Shown here in pieces: positions 37,029-50,284 of a stretch of DNA of 64,000 nucleotides. A model generated the notes under the pieces. The model saw nothing but the letters and a program-made list of their open reading frames with translations, was not told the DNA's origin and ran no database searches. How positions within the stretch are numbered: position 1 is the stretch's first letter; the number at the start of each line of letters is the position of its first letter. The DNA is from Theobroma cacao. Its lineage: Eukaryota; Streptophyta; Magnoliopsida; Malvales; Malvaceae. The stretch covers positions 37,596,059 to 37,660,058 of the forward strand of contig NC_030854.1 in NCBI RefSeq assembly GCF_000208745.1, given 5' to 3'. The translations under genes and the position numbers were made by a program.

Positions 37029-40000
37029 ATGAGAGTGGCATGGGTAGTAGCCATGATTGGAGGTCTAGGAGCTTTTGTTAGCTTTGTGGATCCTGATCAT
37101 CATCTTCATCAGCCTCATCGGATCCTGGTTGATACAGATGTTGATACCGATGATGTTTTTGCTCTCTTTTATCTCTTGAAGCAAGACAGGACTCAATTCC
37201 ATTTGCAGGTTTCTCTCTCTTTCTCGGGAATATCACCATCAATCTGCAGTATAGTTGCTTATTGTTTATCCAAAAGAGCTCTTTCTCCCTCTCCTTTTCC
37301 AATATCAACATCAAGCAATTGAGTATAGGATAAAGGGATAAAAAAACAAAGGCAAGCTTATCTAACTCTAATAATTCATTATCCGTATGCAACAGAGAGA
37401 TTAGAAAAATGTTATATATCTGATTTAATATTGTATAATTTCAATCACACGCGATTGATATATTATTAGTTATTAATATTTATTGATTGCAGGGAATTAC
37501 TATCAATGCAAATGGATGGAGTGATGCTGGGCATGCCATCAATCATGTATACGATATTCTGTTCATGATGGATCGTGATGATATTCCAGTGGGAGTAGGA
37601 GGTGAAGGTGGCATTTTACCCAATGGTACTATCCTTCCCAATGTTGGTGGATATCAACCCATAATTGACCAGGTTCATCTCTTTCATTAAAACTTTGAAC
37701 ATAGGCATATTCAGTGGACCAATGAGAGTGTACCACGCGTCGTCGACAAGGCTTTTTATTTTTTTTTTTCAATGAAACTTAATTTTGGGCTCTCCCTTGA
37801 TATGATCATTGTTTTGGTCCATCATGAAAACTGAATTGGTAATACTATTTGGAGGGTGAGCTGACAAAATGAAGAAAAGCAAACCATGTATGGTTAAGAA
37901 TTTTTGTGTGGTGGCAGGAAATGTCAACGGCTGGGGAGTGTAGATATAGACAAGCAATACCTGTGGCACGAAGAGGGCGTCTTGATGTCAACTCTAACTA
38001 TGGCCTCAGAAAAGCTTTCCTTCCACAGGTCCCCTTTTCCACTACTTGAATCATATGTTGGCTGCAACAAGTTTAACCATCTGTAATGACTCAGTCTAAG
38101 CATTGCTGATCATCTTACAACAACTTTTTAAGCTTAAACTATATGGTTCTTGATAGATTAAACCGAATTGCTGGTACTAACTGACTCGAACTGATATCAT
38201 GAACCTTTCCATGTTATGTTTCTAGTTTTGGTTCACAATGATATATGAATGGTGCTTGAGGTTGAATTCATTAAGCTTAAATGTGTTTTCAAGTCCTAGT
38301 GACAGGTTTCCTCTACATGACATAGGGTAGCAGGAGGTACACTCCTCTTCAGCAACCTACAGCACAAGAAGTGATGATAGATGCAATATCTTCAGGTCCT
38401 ACAACTGTCTTTCTTTTGGGTGCACATACAAACTTTGCCATCTTTCTCATGAGCAATCCTGACTTGAAGAAAAATGTTAAACACATTTATGTCATGGGGG
38501 GTTCTGTTAGATCAAACTGTCCAAAGAATGACAGCTCTGATAATTCAGGGGAGTGTCCTAATATTGGTAACCTCTATCCCCAAGACAGCAACCCTTATGC
38601 TGAGTTCAATATATTTTCAGATCCTTTTGCTGCCTACAAGGTAATGTATGGTTACTTCTGGTTGATATTCATGAACTCATAGTAGTGTATTTGTTATTTG
38701 GATCTTTTTCTTTTGAGCAGGTGTTCCATTCTGGTATCCCAGTTACACTTGTTCCTCTGGATGCAACAAATACCATCCCTTTAAGTAGGAGTTTCTTCAT
38801 GGAGTTTGAAAGGAGACAGGATACATATGAGGCAAAATACTGCTTCCAAGCTTTAAAAATTATTCGCGATACCTGGTTAAGCGATGTATTCCATGAGGTA
38901 ATTTCTCTTGAAATCCTTTCTGGTTCATGCTTCCCTTTTTATCTAGTGGAATATATTCATCTAAGACATCCAAACTGATGAATTTTGGCAGCAATATTGT
39001 ATGTGGGACTCTTTTCTGGTTGGTGTAGCATTATCTATAATGCGAAACTCTCACAATGGAGAAAATGAGTTTGCTGAGATGCAATATATGAACATCTCAG
39101 TGGTTACCTCTAATGAACCTTATGGAATATCAGATGGCTCAAATCCACTCATTACAGGGAATTCAATGCCAAAGTTTAAAGTAGACAAGGATGGGGTGCA
39201 TAGTGGCCATGTTCAAATGGGAATGCAAGATCCTTTTTGCATTCAAAAAGGAAAAGGGAAATGTCAGGTATCATCAATACAGACTATAGCTGATTATAAT
39301 TCTTTGGTCCTAATGCTTAGTTCATAAGCAAGTTGAATTAATATTTAATTCAGAAGAAACACAACGTATGCATATAGTTTATTTTGTCCAAACATGACTG
39401 ATCAGGTTCTGTCATTAAAAGATATTTGAAGCTGGTTTGATATGGTAACTATGTTGGTGAAGTTCTTTTGTTCTCTTAGAGATCTATATGATGCTAACAG
39501 GATGGTTACACAAAAGAAGATACTGGAGAGGATGCGGTACGTGTTCTTGTTGCAATGAAAGCTAAATCAAACCATGACAATGGGAGCTCACTTCAGAAAG
39601 AATTTTATAAAAGCTTTCTCCGAGTAAGTAAGTTCCTATAATAGTTTTCACCTTAACACCTTTTCTTCTGTTGTTTAATCCATGCTTAAAAGTCACAGAC
39701 AAGTAATCAGGAAACGCTGAATGATATCTTGTTCTCTAAGATTAGGCTTTCTACTTTACATAAAAGTAAAGTGCAGATAATGTAATTGACTGTGGTCATG
39801 AAGCTGGTGCAATGTTATAGTTTCATTCTTTCTGCTAATTGTAGGTTATAAACAGCCCTGAGCAAACTGGAAGGTTTGATATCAGAAAGCAATATCCTTT
39901 CCACAGGGAGGTTCTTCATAAACCAGATTTTGGAAAGAAGATGAGTGGAAAACCAGTTATTTTTGACATGGATATGAGTGCTGGGGACTTTCTAGCTCTT

Positions 40001-41911
40001 CTATATCTCCTCAAATTACCTGTGGAAAAAATCAACCTCAAGGTACGCTAGTTTATGGTGGATTTGCTAGGTCTAAATCTCAAGCTAGGTTACTATCTCA
40101 TGAAGTTAAGCAACTGCAACTGTAGATTGAATGAATATGGCAAGGTTCCACAAGTTACATTTAAGCACTACCAATGTTCAGGCTTTACATGAAACAGGAC
40201 ACAAAATTATTCCCTATCTTTATGGATTCTCACAAGTTCCTCATGCTTGATTTTTCCATGTTTAACTAGGGAATACTAATCAGCTCAACTGGCTGGGCAA
40301 CTTCTGCAACAATAGATGTTGTATATGATATACTACATATGATGGGCCACGATGACATTCCAGTTGGTCTTGGTAAAGCATTTGCAGTTGGGCAAGCCAA
40401 TCCAGCTTTCTCTGCTATTGGAGACTGCAAGTACTCCAAAGCTATCCCTTATGGTAGTGGTGGTTACTTGGACTCGGACACATTATATGGACTTGCTCGT
40501 GACTTACCTCGAAGTCCAAGAAGGTGACATTCCTGGCCTTCAGATTTTCATTCTTATATGTGTAGTTTGTAGAATGTTTGGATATGAAAAATACATTTTA
40601 AATCCTTCTCTACCAGTTGTGTAAGCATTAGTTTTAGGTAGCATCTAAGACAAAATTCTAAAAAGAACTGATAGAATTCGAACTAATACTATATTAACAA
40701 TTCCACATACTTAATAAAATTTCAAAACATCCATAAGCGAAAACAAGGTTAAACGTATGTGGCATTCTAATAACTTTTCAGATACACAGCAGAAAACTCT
40801 GTCAAGTTTGGAGCTTCTAGAGATACTGATCATCCTGAACTTAGGCAACCATCAGCACTGGATGTCTGGAAGTCTATAGTGGACTCTTTGGATCCAGGAT
40901 CAAAGATCACTTTGTTAACGAATGGACCTTTGACAAACTTAGCAGAGATCATTTTATCAGAGAATGCAAGCTCAATGATTCAGGTAAACAATGTCAACAT
41001 AGTCCTGTTGTAAATCATAGGCAGGCACCTCTAGGGGAATTGCACTGTCAAGTAAGAAATACTTGTATTGATTTCACTATTTCACAAGCATTGCTGCCTC
41101 ATGCCAGAAACATCAGGCCTGGACTAGTGGACCAAATGATGACACTGTCTACTTTTATCTTCTGATGCAGGGAGTATACATTGTTGGAGGACACATAGCC
41201 TACCTCTATGACAGTGGGAAAGGAAATCTTTTCACTGTTCCCTCCAATGAATATGCAGAATTTAACATGTTTCTTGATCCTTTAGCTGCAAAGGAAGTTT
41301 TTACTTCATCCCTGGACATCACGCTTGTTCCACTGCAAATGCAAAGAAGAGTTAGTTCCTTCAGCACAATTCTTAACAGGATGAATGTCACAGCTCCGAC
41401 ACCTGAGGCTTTGTTTGTCCAACGTCTACTTTCAAGACTTTGGCAATTACAACAGGAATATTATAGATATCATCACATGGTAAATAGAAACGTTCAAGCA
41501 TATATCTTATGATGTTTTAGTTCAGTTATAAGGTGTTACATTCTTCTAAAGAGAGGTTGAAACCGATGATGGAAAAATTTTGTATCTTTGCAGGATATAT
41601 TTTTGGGAGAGATCCTTGGTGCAGTAGTCTTGGCTGCAAATCCACACTTGAACCAGACATTTAGGTTGAAGCCTCTTAAGGTCTTGGGAGATGGAGACAT
41701 AACAAAGATAGGAGAGATTATTATTGATAAAGAACAAGGGAAGCAAGTACATGTTTTGGAAAATGTTAATCCACAGGCATACTATGATCATTTCGCGATG
41801 GTCTTAGGTGATCACAGGCAGTCTGCTGTGCTAGGAAGCTTTCATGAGCAGGAAAGAATGTGGAATTCACCAGCAGTAAAGACGAACATGGTTCATAATC
41901 AGCACTCATAA
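37029..41911 (+). CDS. NSH3: Double-domain nucleoside hydrolase (NSH3-like, inosine/uridine-preferring)
   Basis: Cleaves ribonucleosides such as inosine and adenosine to base and ribose; the Arabidopsis NSH3 relative is extracellular. Twelve exons: 37029-37208, 37493-37672, 37918-38028, 38326-38640, 38721-38897, 38992-39267, 39501-39623, 39845-40042, 40270-40523, 40782-40983, 41171-41479 and 41594-41911. They give 880 aa, close to the family length of about 890. All introns are phase 0 except one (after 40523). An in-frame stop lies just before the ATG. Residues 3-20 are hydrophobic, like a signal peptide. Domain 1 has the nucleoside-hydrolase Asp cluster DTDVDTDD (35-42). Domain 2 begins around 490 with a weakened cluster, DMDMSAGD (495-502), yet keeps a [10 protein letters not shown] block. 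Tandem NH domains are the usual NSH3 design. The substrate is inferred. Confidence 0.88.
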
Positions 41912-44900
41912 ATGTTTGTTTTAACTTCATCTATCTTTTTAAAAACAGTTTTGACACCTTTTGGTTTTGAATTCAACTGCAAATATGAAAGAAGCTGTTT
42001 CTATATTGTGTATCAGAATAGCAACAAGTGAAGTTAACAGAAAGTTACAAGATGTTTGTCTTCCTTTGTGTTGTCTATCTCTTTCTCCTAAATTTCAGCT
42101 ACTTGATCCAGCTATTCATCATCATATCAGATCCTTCAGTTCATTGAACTTGATTTACAAATTACATGAAAATTTATTTTACTACATGAGTTATATGTAT
42201 ATTATACAAATGATGATACATATGCTCCATTATAAGTAAAGAAACAGCATTTCCTTTTTCAATAATGAGATTAGATTGCAATTAATCATTTGCTAATCAT
42301 TCAGAATCCATAGCCTTTATTTCAGTATTGGGACAATCGAGAGAATGTTCATGGAGTCTGCCTCTGGAAAGAAACATTCAGATATGCTTCAGATACAGAA
42401 TATCAGAGATCATTCAATAAAATTAAGTAAATATTAAGCAATGATTCTCTGATTTATAGAACCCATCAATCTTATTGATGGGTATTTAAATGGAACCGGT
42501 CAGTTTTTTTTACTTCCTTTTTTTTTTTAATATTTTCTTATTGTTAAGCAAACAAACTTCAAGTATTGATTAACAACTTAATTTCCCATCAATTATCGAC
42601 ATCATCAGGTCAGGTCTGACAGTTGTTCAGATTTAGCTCTTTGCACTTAGCATCATGCTTTCGGGTGATGATTTCGACATGTACGAACCTTTAGTTTGCA
42701 TAGGAAACTTTGAATGCTCCCTGATTCTTCAACATAAATGTACTGACTCGTGTCTTTCAATGTCTGGGTGGTTGTAACTTAATAAGTTATAAACTGTGAC
42801 ACCATGGCAGTGCATGAACATGCATACAATGCCTGCACTTGGATCCATCTGTCCTTTGTATTACTTATAATATTAGTATGATATACCATAAAATGGAATC
42901 TCCCCAGCTGGAATTTTTTTTTTTTGGGGGGGGGGGGGGTGGTAAGGGGAGGTACAGTGTCACATTTGAATTAATCTTATTTAAAATTTGGCCATGCCTA
43001 CCATGGCTTTTGCTTTTCTGCAGTGATGGATTCCTTCTTCATTCTGATGAATCAGCAGCTAGATTGCCAAAGGGGTTTCACATTTAGTTCTTGAATCATC
43101 CTGTAAACAGTTTGATAATCCTAGCAACCAGCTAACCGGCTCATGGTGGTGGATTCTTTCCTGAAAGTCTGAGTCAACCTGTAACTGGTATAATCATAGT
43201 ATGTTTCATCTTGGAATTGAAAGCATGAAAAAGATTGAACTAAGACGGGTCGGTGACTTGGTGGGTGATGATGATATCGATTGTTTATAAAATATGAAAA
43301 CATGAAAGAAAATTTATTTGATATTCCGTCATTACAGCATGTAATTTGTCTTTGCTTGCAGGATTACTAGCAAACAAGGGGGACATCCCATTCATGTGAA
43401 AATAGTTGACCTTCATATAATAATCATGTTCAATGAATGTGAAAGAGATCACACTGAATGGTGATTATAAAAGAAAAAATTTCAGACTTTGAGAGAAATC
43501 ACCCCAACAACGTGGGGTTTGGTCTTCATTTTCAATGCCTAAAATGCAACAATAACCCACTAGTATAATCATTGAAGTACGTCAATGGAGATATCCTGTC
43601 TGTAACAGTGAATGGTCGGTGATAAAATTTTTAATTGGCCAATGCATTTTGTTTGTCCTTGAAGATCTCCATCTACTTACATGGTGGTTGAACTCATTGA
43701 CCAAAATGGTTCAATCTATATCCAATTTAGCCTGCGATTCGGATTTCTTTTCTGGGTTTAACATGAAAACTTACTACTTGCATGGTTAAGAGCTGCCTTC
43801 ACCTTGATGAGTTGATTCAGGCAGACCAGTATATGGAAAAACATCTGATTGTCAACTTGGCTGACCTTGTCTGGCTGACTTCTAATTGAGAGAAGTTAGT
43901 ATCAATAAGAATGGTTTTAGTAGAAATTGTTTGATAAGAATTGTTGTTTCATCAATATCATGAATCTGTACTCTTTAGGTTTGGTTTGCAGACTGTAATA
44001 AACTGGTAGGAGTAGTTGCTGGAGGATTATCAAAATTGATTGCTTAAAAGTCCAACTTTTTTAGTTTTCTTTTTTGTTACCAAACTTCTGTTGAATTCCA
44101 CTTGCTCTATCTAAAAGGAAGGTAAAAGAACCTCCATAATTCTTGCACCAGTAGACTGCTTCTTCTACCTACTGTGGGTTGTTGTTTCATGATGCTAAGA
44201 GAATCTCCTATCCTAATCTGCTGGGATGAAATAATGACTCAACCACTCCTACCCTACACTACCATCTCTTGCAATCTGTTTTGCTAAAATGACTGGCTCT
44301 AGACATGTCTGAACTATGTTTTAAAGGGTTAGAGAGAACAAAGCTGAATGGTTACTGTTGGATTGGTACGGATTTGAAAGAGGAAGGGCTTATTCTTGTT
44401 TCCATGAGTTTAGACAGTGTTCTGTCATCTTGGTGCTCCTGCTTAGCTCACATACTTGTGCTAGACAAATGCCAACGTGCAACACAACTGGGGAGATAAA
44501 AATCAAGATTTGGTTTGGTCTGGTTTCAATTTTAATGGATAATGACTGCACAATAGTTTGATACATGACCCTCTCCAGGCATAGTAAAAATTTTTTTGGT
44601 CTCATCAGGCCTCAGCAGCTCTGGTATCTTTGATGTATACATTTCCAATCTCATAAGTCAAAGTTGCTCCACAGGATGGAGTATTCCTGATAAGAGCTGT
44701 TTCTTTTGTCCATTTGTTGTTTCTAAATCGATTGATAATTATTGGAGCTAGAAATTCAAAGATCAACAAACAGAGAGCAGTGGAGAGGAAAAAGCTGGAA
44801 GGGTTTATTCACATTCTTTGTCATTGCTCATACACTGAATATGATACAAGCTTAAGCTCGAAAGTAGATAGAACCCTTCAGTAGCTTAGGAACCCTGCTA

Positions 44901-45014
44901 AAAACTGCAAGAAAAGCAACAAAGACAAGAAAAACTTTTCTACATAGCCAAAATTCCATTTTGGTCTCTTGTTTTTTTCTCTGCAGATGATCATAGGTCT
45001 CTCTGAAGCAACTA
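41912..45014. other. Intergenic region between converging genes
   Basis: It lies between the 3' ends of the nucleoside hydrolase and the AHP gene. I see no gene here. A T12 run followed directly by G14 lies at 42914-42939. Other sequence is ordinary, moderately AT-rich and without visible repeat structure. Confidence 0.6.
42914..42939. repeat. T12-G14 homopolymer junction
   Basis: A T run followed immediately by a G run. The length is probably unreliable in the assembly. Confidence 0.9.
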
Positions 45015-46556
45015 TTACATAGGAATTGAGCCTCCGGCGGCCAAGATCTGTTGTTGAAGCTGCAGTCAAACAAAATGGAAAATCAATTCTTGGGAGTCAA
45101 AAACAAGGAATCTGGATAAATCCTGCTCAGAAAAAGACCATCTCTTCTGAGGAGGTAGATTTCTCAACATTACCTTGAACATGGTTTCAAGCTTGGTTTT
45201 CACAAGGGAATACTCATGCTTCACTTGTTGGAGACATTTAAGACACCTATAGAAGACATCAAAGCTTGAAACTTCTGCCAACTATATTAACACTAAAACA
45301 AATCCACAGTAATGATCTGAGGCATGAGAAAAAACTCACCCTTCCACATTCTGCTCCTCGCAGTAGTTGCGGAAGGTTATGCAGACTTTCTGAACTCTCT
45401 GAGCACCAATGCTGTTAATTTAAGAACATTTTAGCCATGAAATAACAGTGACAGAAATATGAAGAAGAACTTGTTTCTATGACCATAGTGGAACACATAG
45501 TGGGACACAAAGTGGAACCCCGATCTTAAAATAGGTGAAAAATTGATGACCATAAATGCAAGATTAAGAAGTACAGATTTGTTATAGCTGTGCATCAATA
45601 TGAACTCTGTGAAAGTAGATTTGCAACTTGAAACTGACTCTGGCGGTGACAGAATCTCATTAATGTTACTAAGTTTTCATCTCTAGGACAACTAATAGTA
45701 TTTCTTTCATGGAGAAACAGCAAAAACCATGATGGTACATGTGCTTTAAGGGGTGAAAAAAATGTTGGTACAAAATTGGCTTTAACCATTGAAAAAAACT
45801 ATTTACTTACAAAAATGCATATGGTGTTTCTCATGCTGGAAACAAGTGGTGGCAAAGGAGATTACCCAAAATGGAAAGAAAATCTCATCTGAGGCTAAAA
45901 TTAGAAAGTGAGGTTTAAAACTAGAGAAAACAAGAAAAATACCTGGAGCTGCTACCCTTCAACTGGTGGACATGAGCATCCACCCTTTTGAAATCTATGC
46001 TCTGCTGCTCTCTACATAAGATCAGAAACAATGACCAAAAACCGCATTAAGACATGCAGAAAAGTCAAGAGTAAACCAAAGCAGAAAATAGAGTCCTTGA
46101 TATCAATTTACAACGCAAGGAATTGTTAGAAGATTATGAGTAAAATCCTCACAGAGCTTTAGCCAGTTCATTAAGAAGTCTTTCAGAATCTTCAAAGAAA
46201 AGAGACACCACTTCAACCACAAAATCTGGGTTATTCTCATCTTGGAGTTCCTGAAGTTGTGTAAATTGCTCGTCCAGGAAAGCCTACTCATAAAACAAGG
46301 AACTCATCACAAAAAATCTAATCCAAAAGCAAAGCAACCTTCCTTCAATGACTATGGTCACCAAGTATAGCAAACTACATATCCTCATGAAATCGAGTTG
46401 GGAAGAGATAAAATGATAAATAGCATAAGCAAAAGGCAAAAACAAGGCAACTTTTTTCCTGAATGTCCACAGTTTCTAATATAACAAAAAACTAACCTCA
46501 TGATAGAGTGAGGCTCTGTAGTCAACTAACTGCTTTTGCAACTTAACCACATCCAT
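45015..46556 (-). CDS. AHP: Histidine-containing phosphotransfer protein (cytokinin phosphorelay)
   Basis: Carries phosphate from sensor histidine kinases (cytokinin receptors in the plasma membrane and ER) to nuclear response regulators. Six exons on the minus strand: 46497-46556, 46153-46283, 45943-46011, 45340-45411, 45174-45246 and 45015-45059, giving 149 aa (the family is about 150-156). The four-helix HPt bundle is recognisable: [10 protein letters not shown] start, FLDEQF and [18 protein letters not shown] in the first half, then the phosphorylation motif [11 protein letters not shown] with the acceptor His79, then [17 protein letters not shown]. The C-terminus LAAGGSIPM resembles AHP1-type endings. 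The phospho-acceptor His is present, so it is not an AHP6-type pseudo-HPt inhibitor. The exon split inside the motif (after GSSS) is the usual family intron position. Confidence 0.93.
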
Positions 46557-49500
46557 TGCAGCTTGCTTTTAAGCCACCTTCCCACTTGCAGATCTTACAG
46601 AATTATATCGTGCTCTTTCCTTAAAATGAGTGGAAAGCTGAGCCTGATTAAATGGATATTATAGTGTTAGGAGCCAAAGAATCTTGCCCTTGGAAATGGG
46701 CAATAAATAACTACAGTATATGCAAAGTCACTCCTTTCCTCTCTCTCTCCCTCTTTTGTTGTTTTTTCCCTTTCTCCTCTGGGTTTGTGTTTCTGTTTCC
46801 TTTGCCTCCTCTATTTAACCTCATCATTTATGAGCAAGTTGAAAACTCTGAAATATATATATAAAAGCATCACAAGATCCAAAACTTGATGCCATGTACC
46901 ATTCACCTTCCCCATCTTTTTCTTTCAGTAATTATTGCTCTTTCTCTTTCTCTCCCCCCCCCCCCCTCAGATCATTTTCTTCGATATGTTTATTATTTTG
47001 TTTTCCTATGCAAAGTGCCAACCAGCCTAAAGGATATGGCAATGCTGCCAACACTGCATTCAGTTACTAGATAATTTATTCCACTGCCAGCAGTGAATTC
47101 CAATATTTTAATCATGGCAGCAACAGTTGAGACAAATTTTCACACCATATCTCATTGATTCATTATTGAAAATCCAAATCCACTTAAGTTAAATGCCATA
47201 GTTCATGTCTCAAGAAACACCCAAAAAAAAAAAAAAGAAAAAGGTCAGTTTGGTGGCACCAGACAGAAGAAGGTTAGGTCAGTTTTATTGGGGCATGCAT
47301 ATTTTGCTGACACATGCAAGATTTCATTTGCTTGGAATGAGGGACTTTTTCCCTCAAGGTAATTTAGGACATTGAAAAGACTGCCTTGTAAACTCCTTTT
47401 TAACAGTTTTGCAAGAACCTAATAACATGGGATGAAAAAGACCCACATTTTCAGGCCAAATTTTGCAACAAGTGACAGTGATGTGAAAACCATGTTACAT
47501 CCCTTTGCATGAGAGATATTTTGTTTTTGGGTGAAGTTTTGTCTCTTCTGAAACCAAGTAATCAAAAGGGTGATGCTGTTATTCAGTCTTTTGGCAAATT
47601 AAAAGTGTAAATCTAACATACTTATCTTTAAAAAAGAAAAAATCAAGTTGGGTATGATTATGGACTCTGTAGTTGTTACAGCAGCATATCCATTTCTATC
47701 TTACCTACTCCCCCTTCTCTTCCCTCTTATCCCTTCTCTCATTTTATGCCTATATGCTTGTCAATCTTTTCAAAGAATCTTATCATGTTGCTGCCCTTTT
47801 ATGCCACAGTTGTTGTATGTGATGTTGTTGTTGTCTTATTGGATAATATGTTTCTACAGATTAATTGGTTATAGGAGTGATTCAGTAACATAGACATTTG
47901 GCCACAGAACATGCTTTAAAATCTTTGCTTTTGGCTTTTGCTTTCCCAAGGTTACTTCAATCTTCCCACATTCTACACTAGCTGAGGGAGAAAACAACAG
48001 GAAAAGCAATAAAGGAAAGTAGGGGAAAGGAATCATTTTTCCTTCTTTATTTTAGGGACAAGGCATGATTTTTGCAATGTTGAAGCTTTGTAGTTATGCC
48101 ATTCCGTCGTAAATTCATATCAGTAAAAAATAAAATGAGTCTTGAGCTTATAATTAAGGGTTTATCTTCATCTAATTAGTATATATTTTGAATTAAAAAT
48201 ATAAATTTATAAAACTTTATATATATTTTTTAATTGGACCGATTAGTTGAATTGATTGAATCGATTGAATTTCAAACCGATTCAACCTCTGGTCTAATTT
48301 TAAAAATATTAATAGAAAGTTCCCGAATGGATGGAGAAATTATTGGAGGGCCCTTAGAGTGAATTAAAATTCTTTTGTCTTGGCCCCTTGAAAATGATTT
48401 TGTGGAGTTTTGTGAATTAATTAAGGATAAAGAAATGGAAAAGCAAATAGCCTTTTGGAACACATTCCATTATCTGTCCAACATTATTCTCAAAAAGGTG
48501 TTTTGGAGGTTTGATTAAGGCTGTTAAGGTGATTCCATGTCATAAAACCCATCAAAATATAACTATAATAATGCTAATTAGTGAAGTGGGTTTTGTTTAG
48601 TTAATCTTAGGAACTTATGAATCAATTGAAATTCCAAAATTATATGAAATTATTATATTTTTTTACCTGCGACATACGTGACGTATAAATCGTCAAAATT
48701 TCGAAACCATATGAAATTACTATAATTTTCCAATATCACTGGCAATTTTCCAAGAATCTCCTAATCAAAATGCATTCCAAAAATAGTTGATTAGCATAAT
48801 TTCTGTTCAAACTTTGGAGGCTAATTAGAGCATGTCATGTGTTTAGCATCTAGGATTGGTTTAAGGCCAAAGTACTGGGGACCCTCCATGGCGCATTCAA
48901 CAGCCCATTTAATAGTGTGTAGGATTAAGACAATTCAAAGGCCCTTAAAACGACAAAATGGACCCTCTACCAGGTGGACTGGACACCAAAAAAAATGGCT
49001 CCAATCTCCATAGTCACAGGGGCCTAACTGAGCCCCTTTTTAAAGTTTTCTTTGGCAAAGCAGCCAATATGTACTGTCATGTAGCCAAAGTTTTCTTCCT
49101 CTAGGGAAGTGCATAGCAAAATTAAAATTAAGCAAATCATGGTGAAGATTTTAGGGAGATTTGCCCTCATCGGGATAATGGGAAAGAGTATCTCAGTGAC
49201 TGTTTAGAGTTGAAGGGACCACTGATTGCCTGTCTAACTCTCCTTTGATGGGAAGGGCATCTAGGGTGGGGGCCAATTTCCCATGGGAGGAGATTTCATG
49301 CCATAAATGTAGCTGCCATGGCAGGCCACAAGAATACAAAGCTGCAGGATGTTTCTGGGTATCCAAAGTTTTGTGAATGAACAGAAGAAAAGCTAATCAA
49401 TAGAGAAAAAGTTTTATTGGACGAGTGTTACTCTACAGGACTCACAAATAGTGCACATTTGCATAATTCAATGCACTATTTACTAGCTTCTGGTTTTGTC

Positions 49501-50284
49501 TGTATCAAGTGCTGTTATCTGTTGGCTCCTCCTAACACTAGAAATCTGCTAAACGGGCCCAAGAGTATTTGAAACCAAATAGGCTCATATGGCATCAGCA
49601 GCCTGTAACATTTCAAACAGTGTACATCAAGTAAACCAAAATTTACCAAGTTTGCTGCAACTGCAACTGAAACAAAGAGGCATCTTTTTCTTGTAGTATC
49701 TGACTTTTCCTCTGATAAGGGCCCCTTTTCTCATTCTATTTTCCTCCTACCAAAGAATAAAGGAAAAAAAAAACTATTTGCCTTCCTCTTTCCCTCTTAC
49801 CGAACATAACCCCAGTTTGTCCAGACCCCAAACTAGTCAGACCACATGGATGGTTGATCTAAATCCCCAGGATGCATGCAATAGCAAGAAAGAACCTGGC
49901 TTAGAGAAACATAATCTAAACAAAAACTAGTGAACAACACAATGTACAACAATTCATTTTCTTTTTTTATTATTATTTTTTCTTTGAAGAATGAATATGG
50001 TTACACAGCACAGAAAAAACCCTGTCCCCACAAATCATTTGTATTATCAATATCAATTTACAACATTTACATTGGGAGGGAAGAAACCAGAGATTTGCCC
50101 TGGCGGCACAATAAGCCAGTGATTATATTTCTTGAACCAATCAGTCAGTAGCTTTATAAATCTTCAATTAGTATTTGAACCCCCCACAAGGCTGACGTTC
50201 GACCAAAGGGACCTGAAGTTGACAACACGAACGTACATGAAGGTGGCAAGTGCGCATCAGGAAAGAAACACAAGCAGATACAAC
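46557..50284. other. Intergenic region upstream of AHP and downstream of ATG18
   Basis: The right-hand several hundred bases are probably the ATG18 3' UTR, and the left-hand part is the AHP leader and promoter. A C-run lies at 46954-46966. A CT/C-rich stretch at 47700-47740 has a frame with hydrophobic residues only, which I take as chance. The rest shows no gene. Confidence 0.6.
46954..46966. repeat. C13 homopolymer
   Basis: A C run following a CT-rich tract, about 400 bp upstream of the AHP start codon (a G run on the sense strand). Confidence 0.9.

Noticed and set aside
47700..47740. Hydrophobic ORF as a small membrane protein gene
   Set aside because: It is a CT-rich low-complexity stretch in which Leu/Pro/Ser codons arise by composition, with no sign of splicing or conservation.
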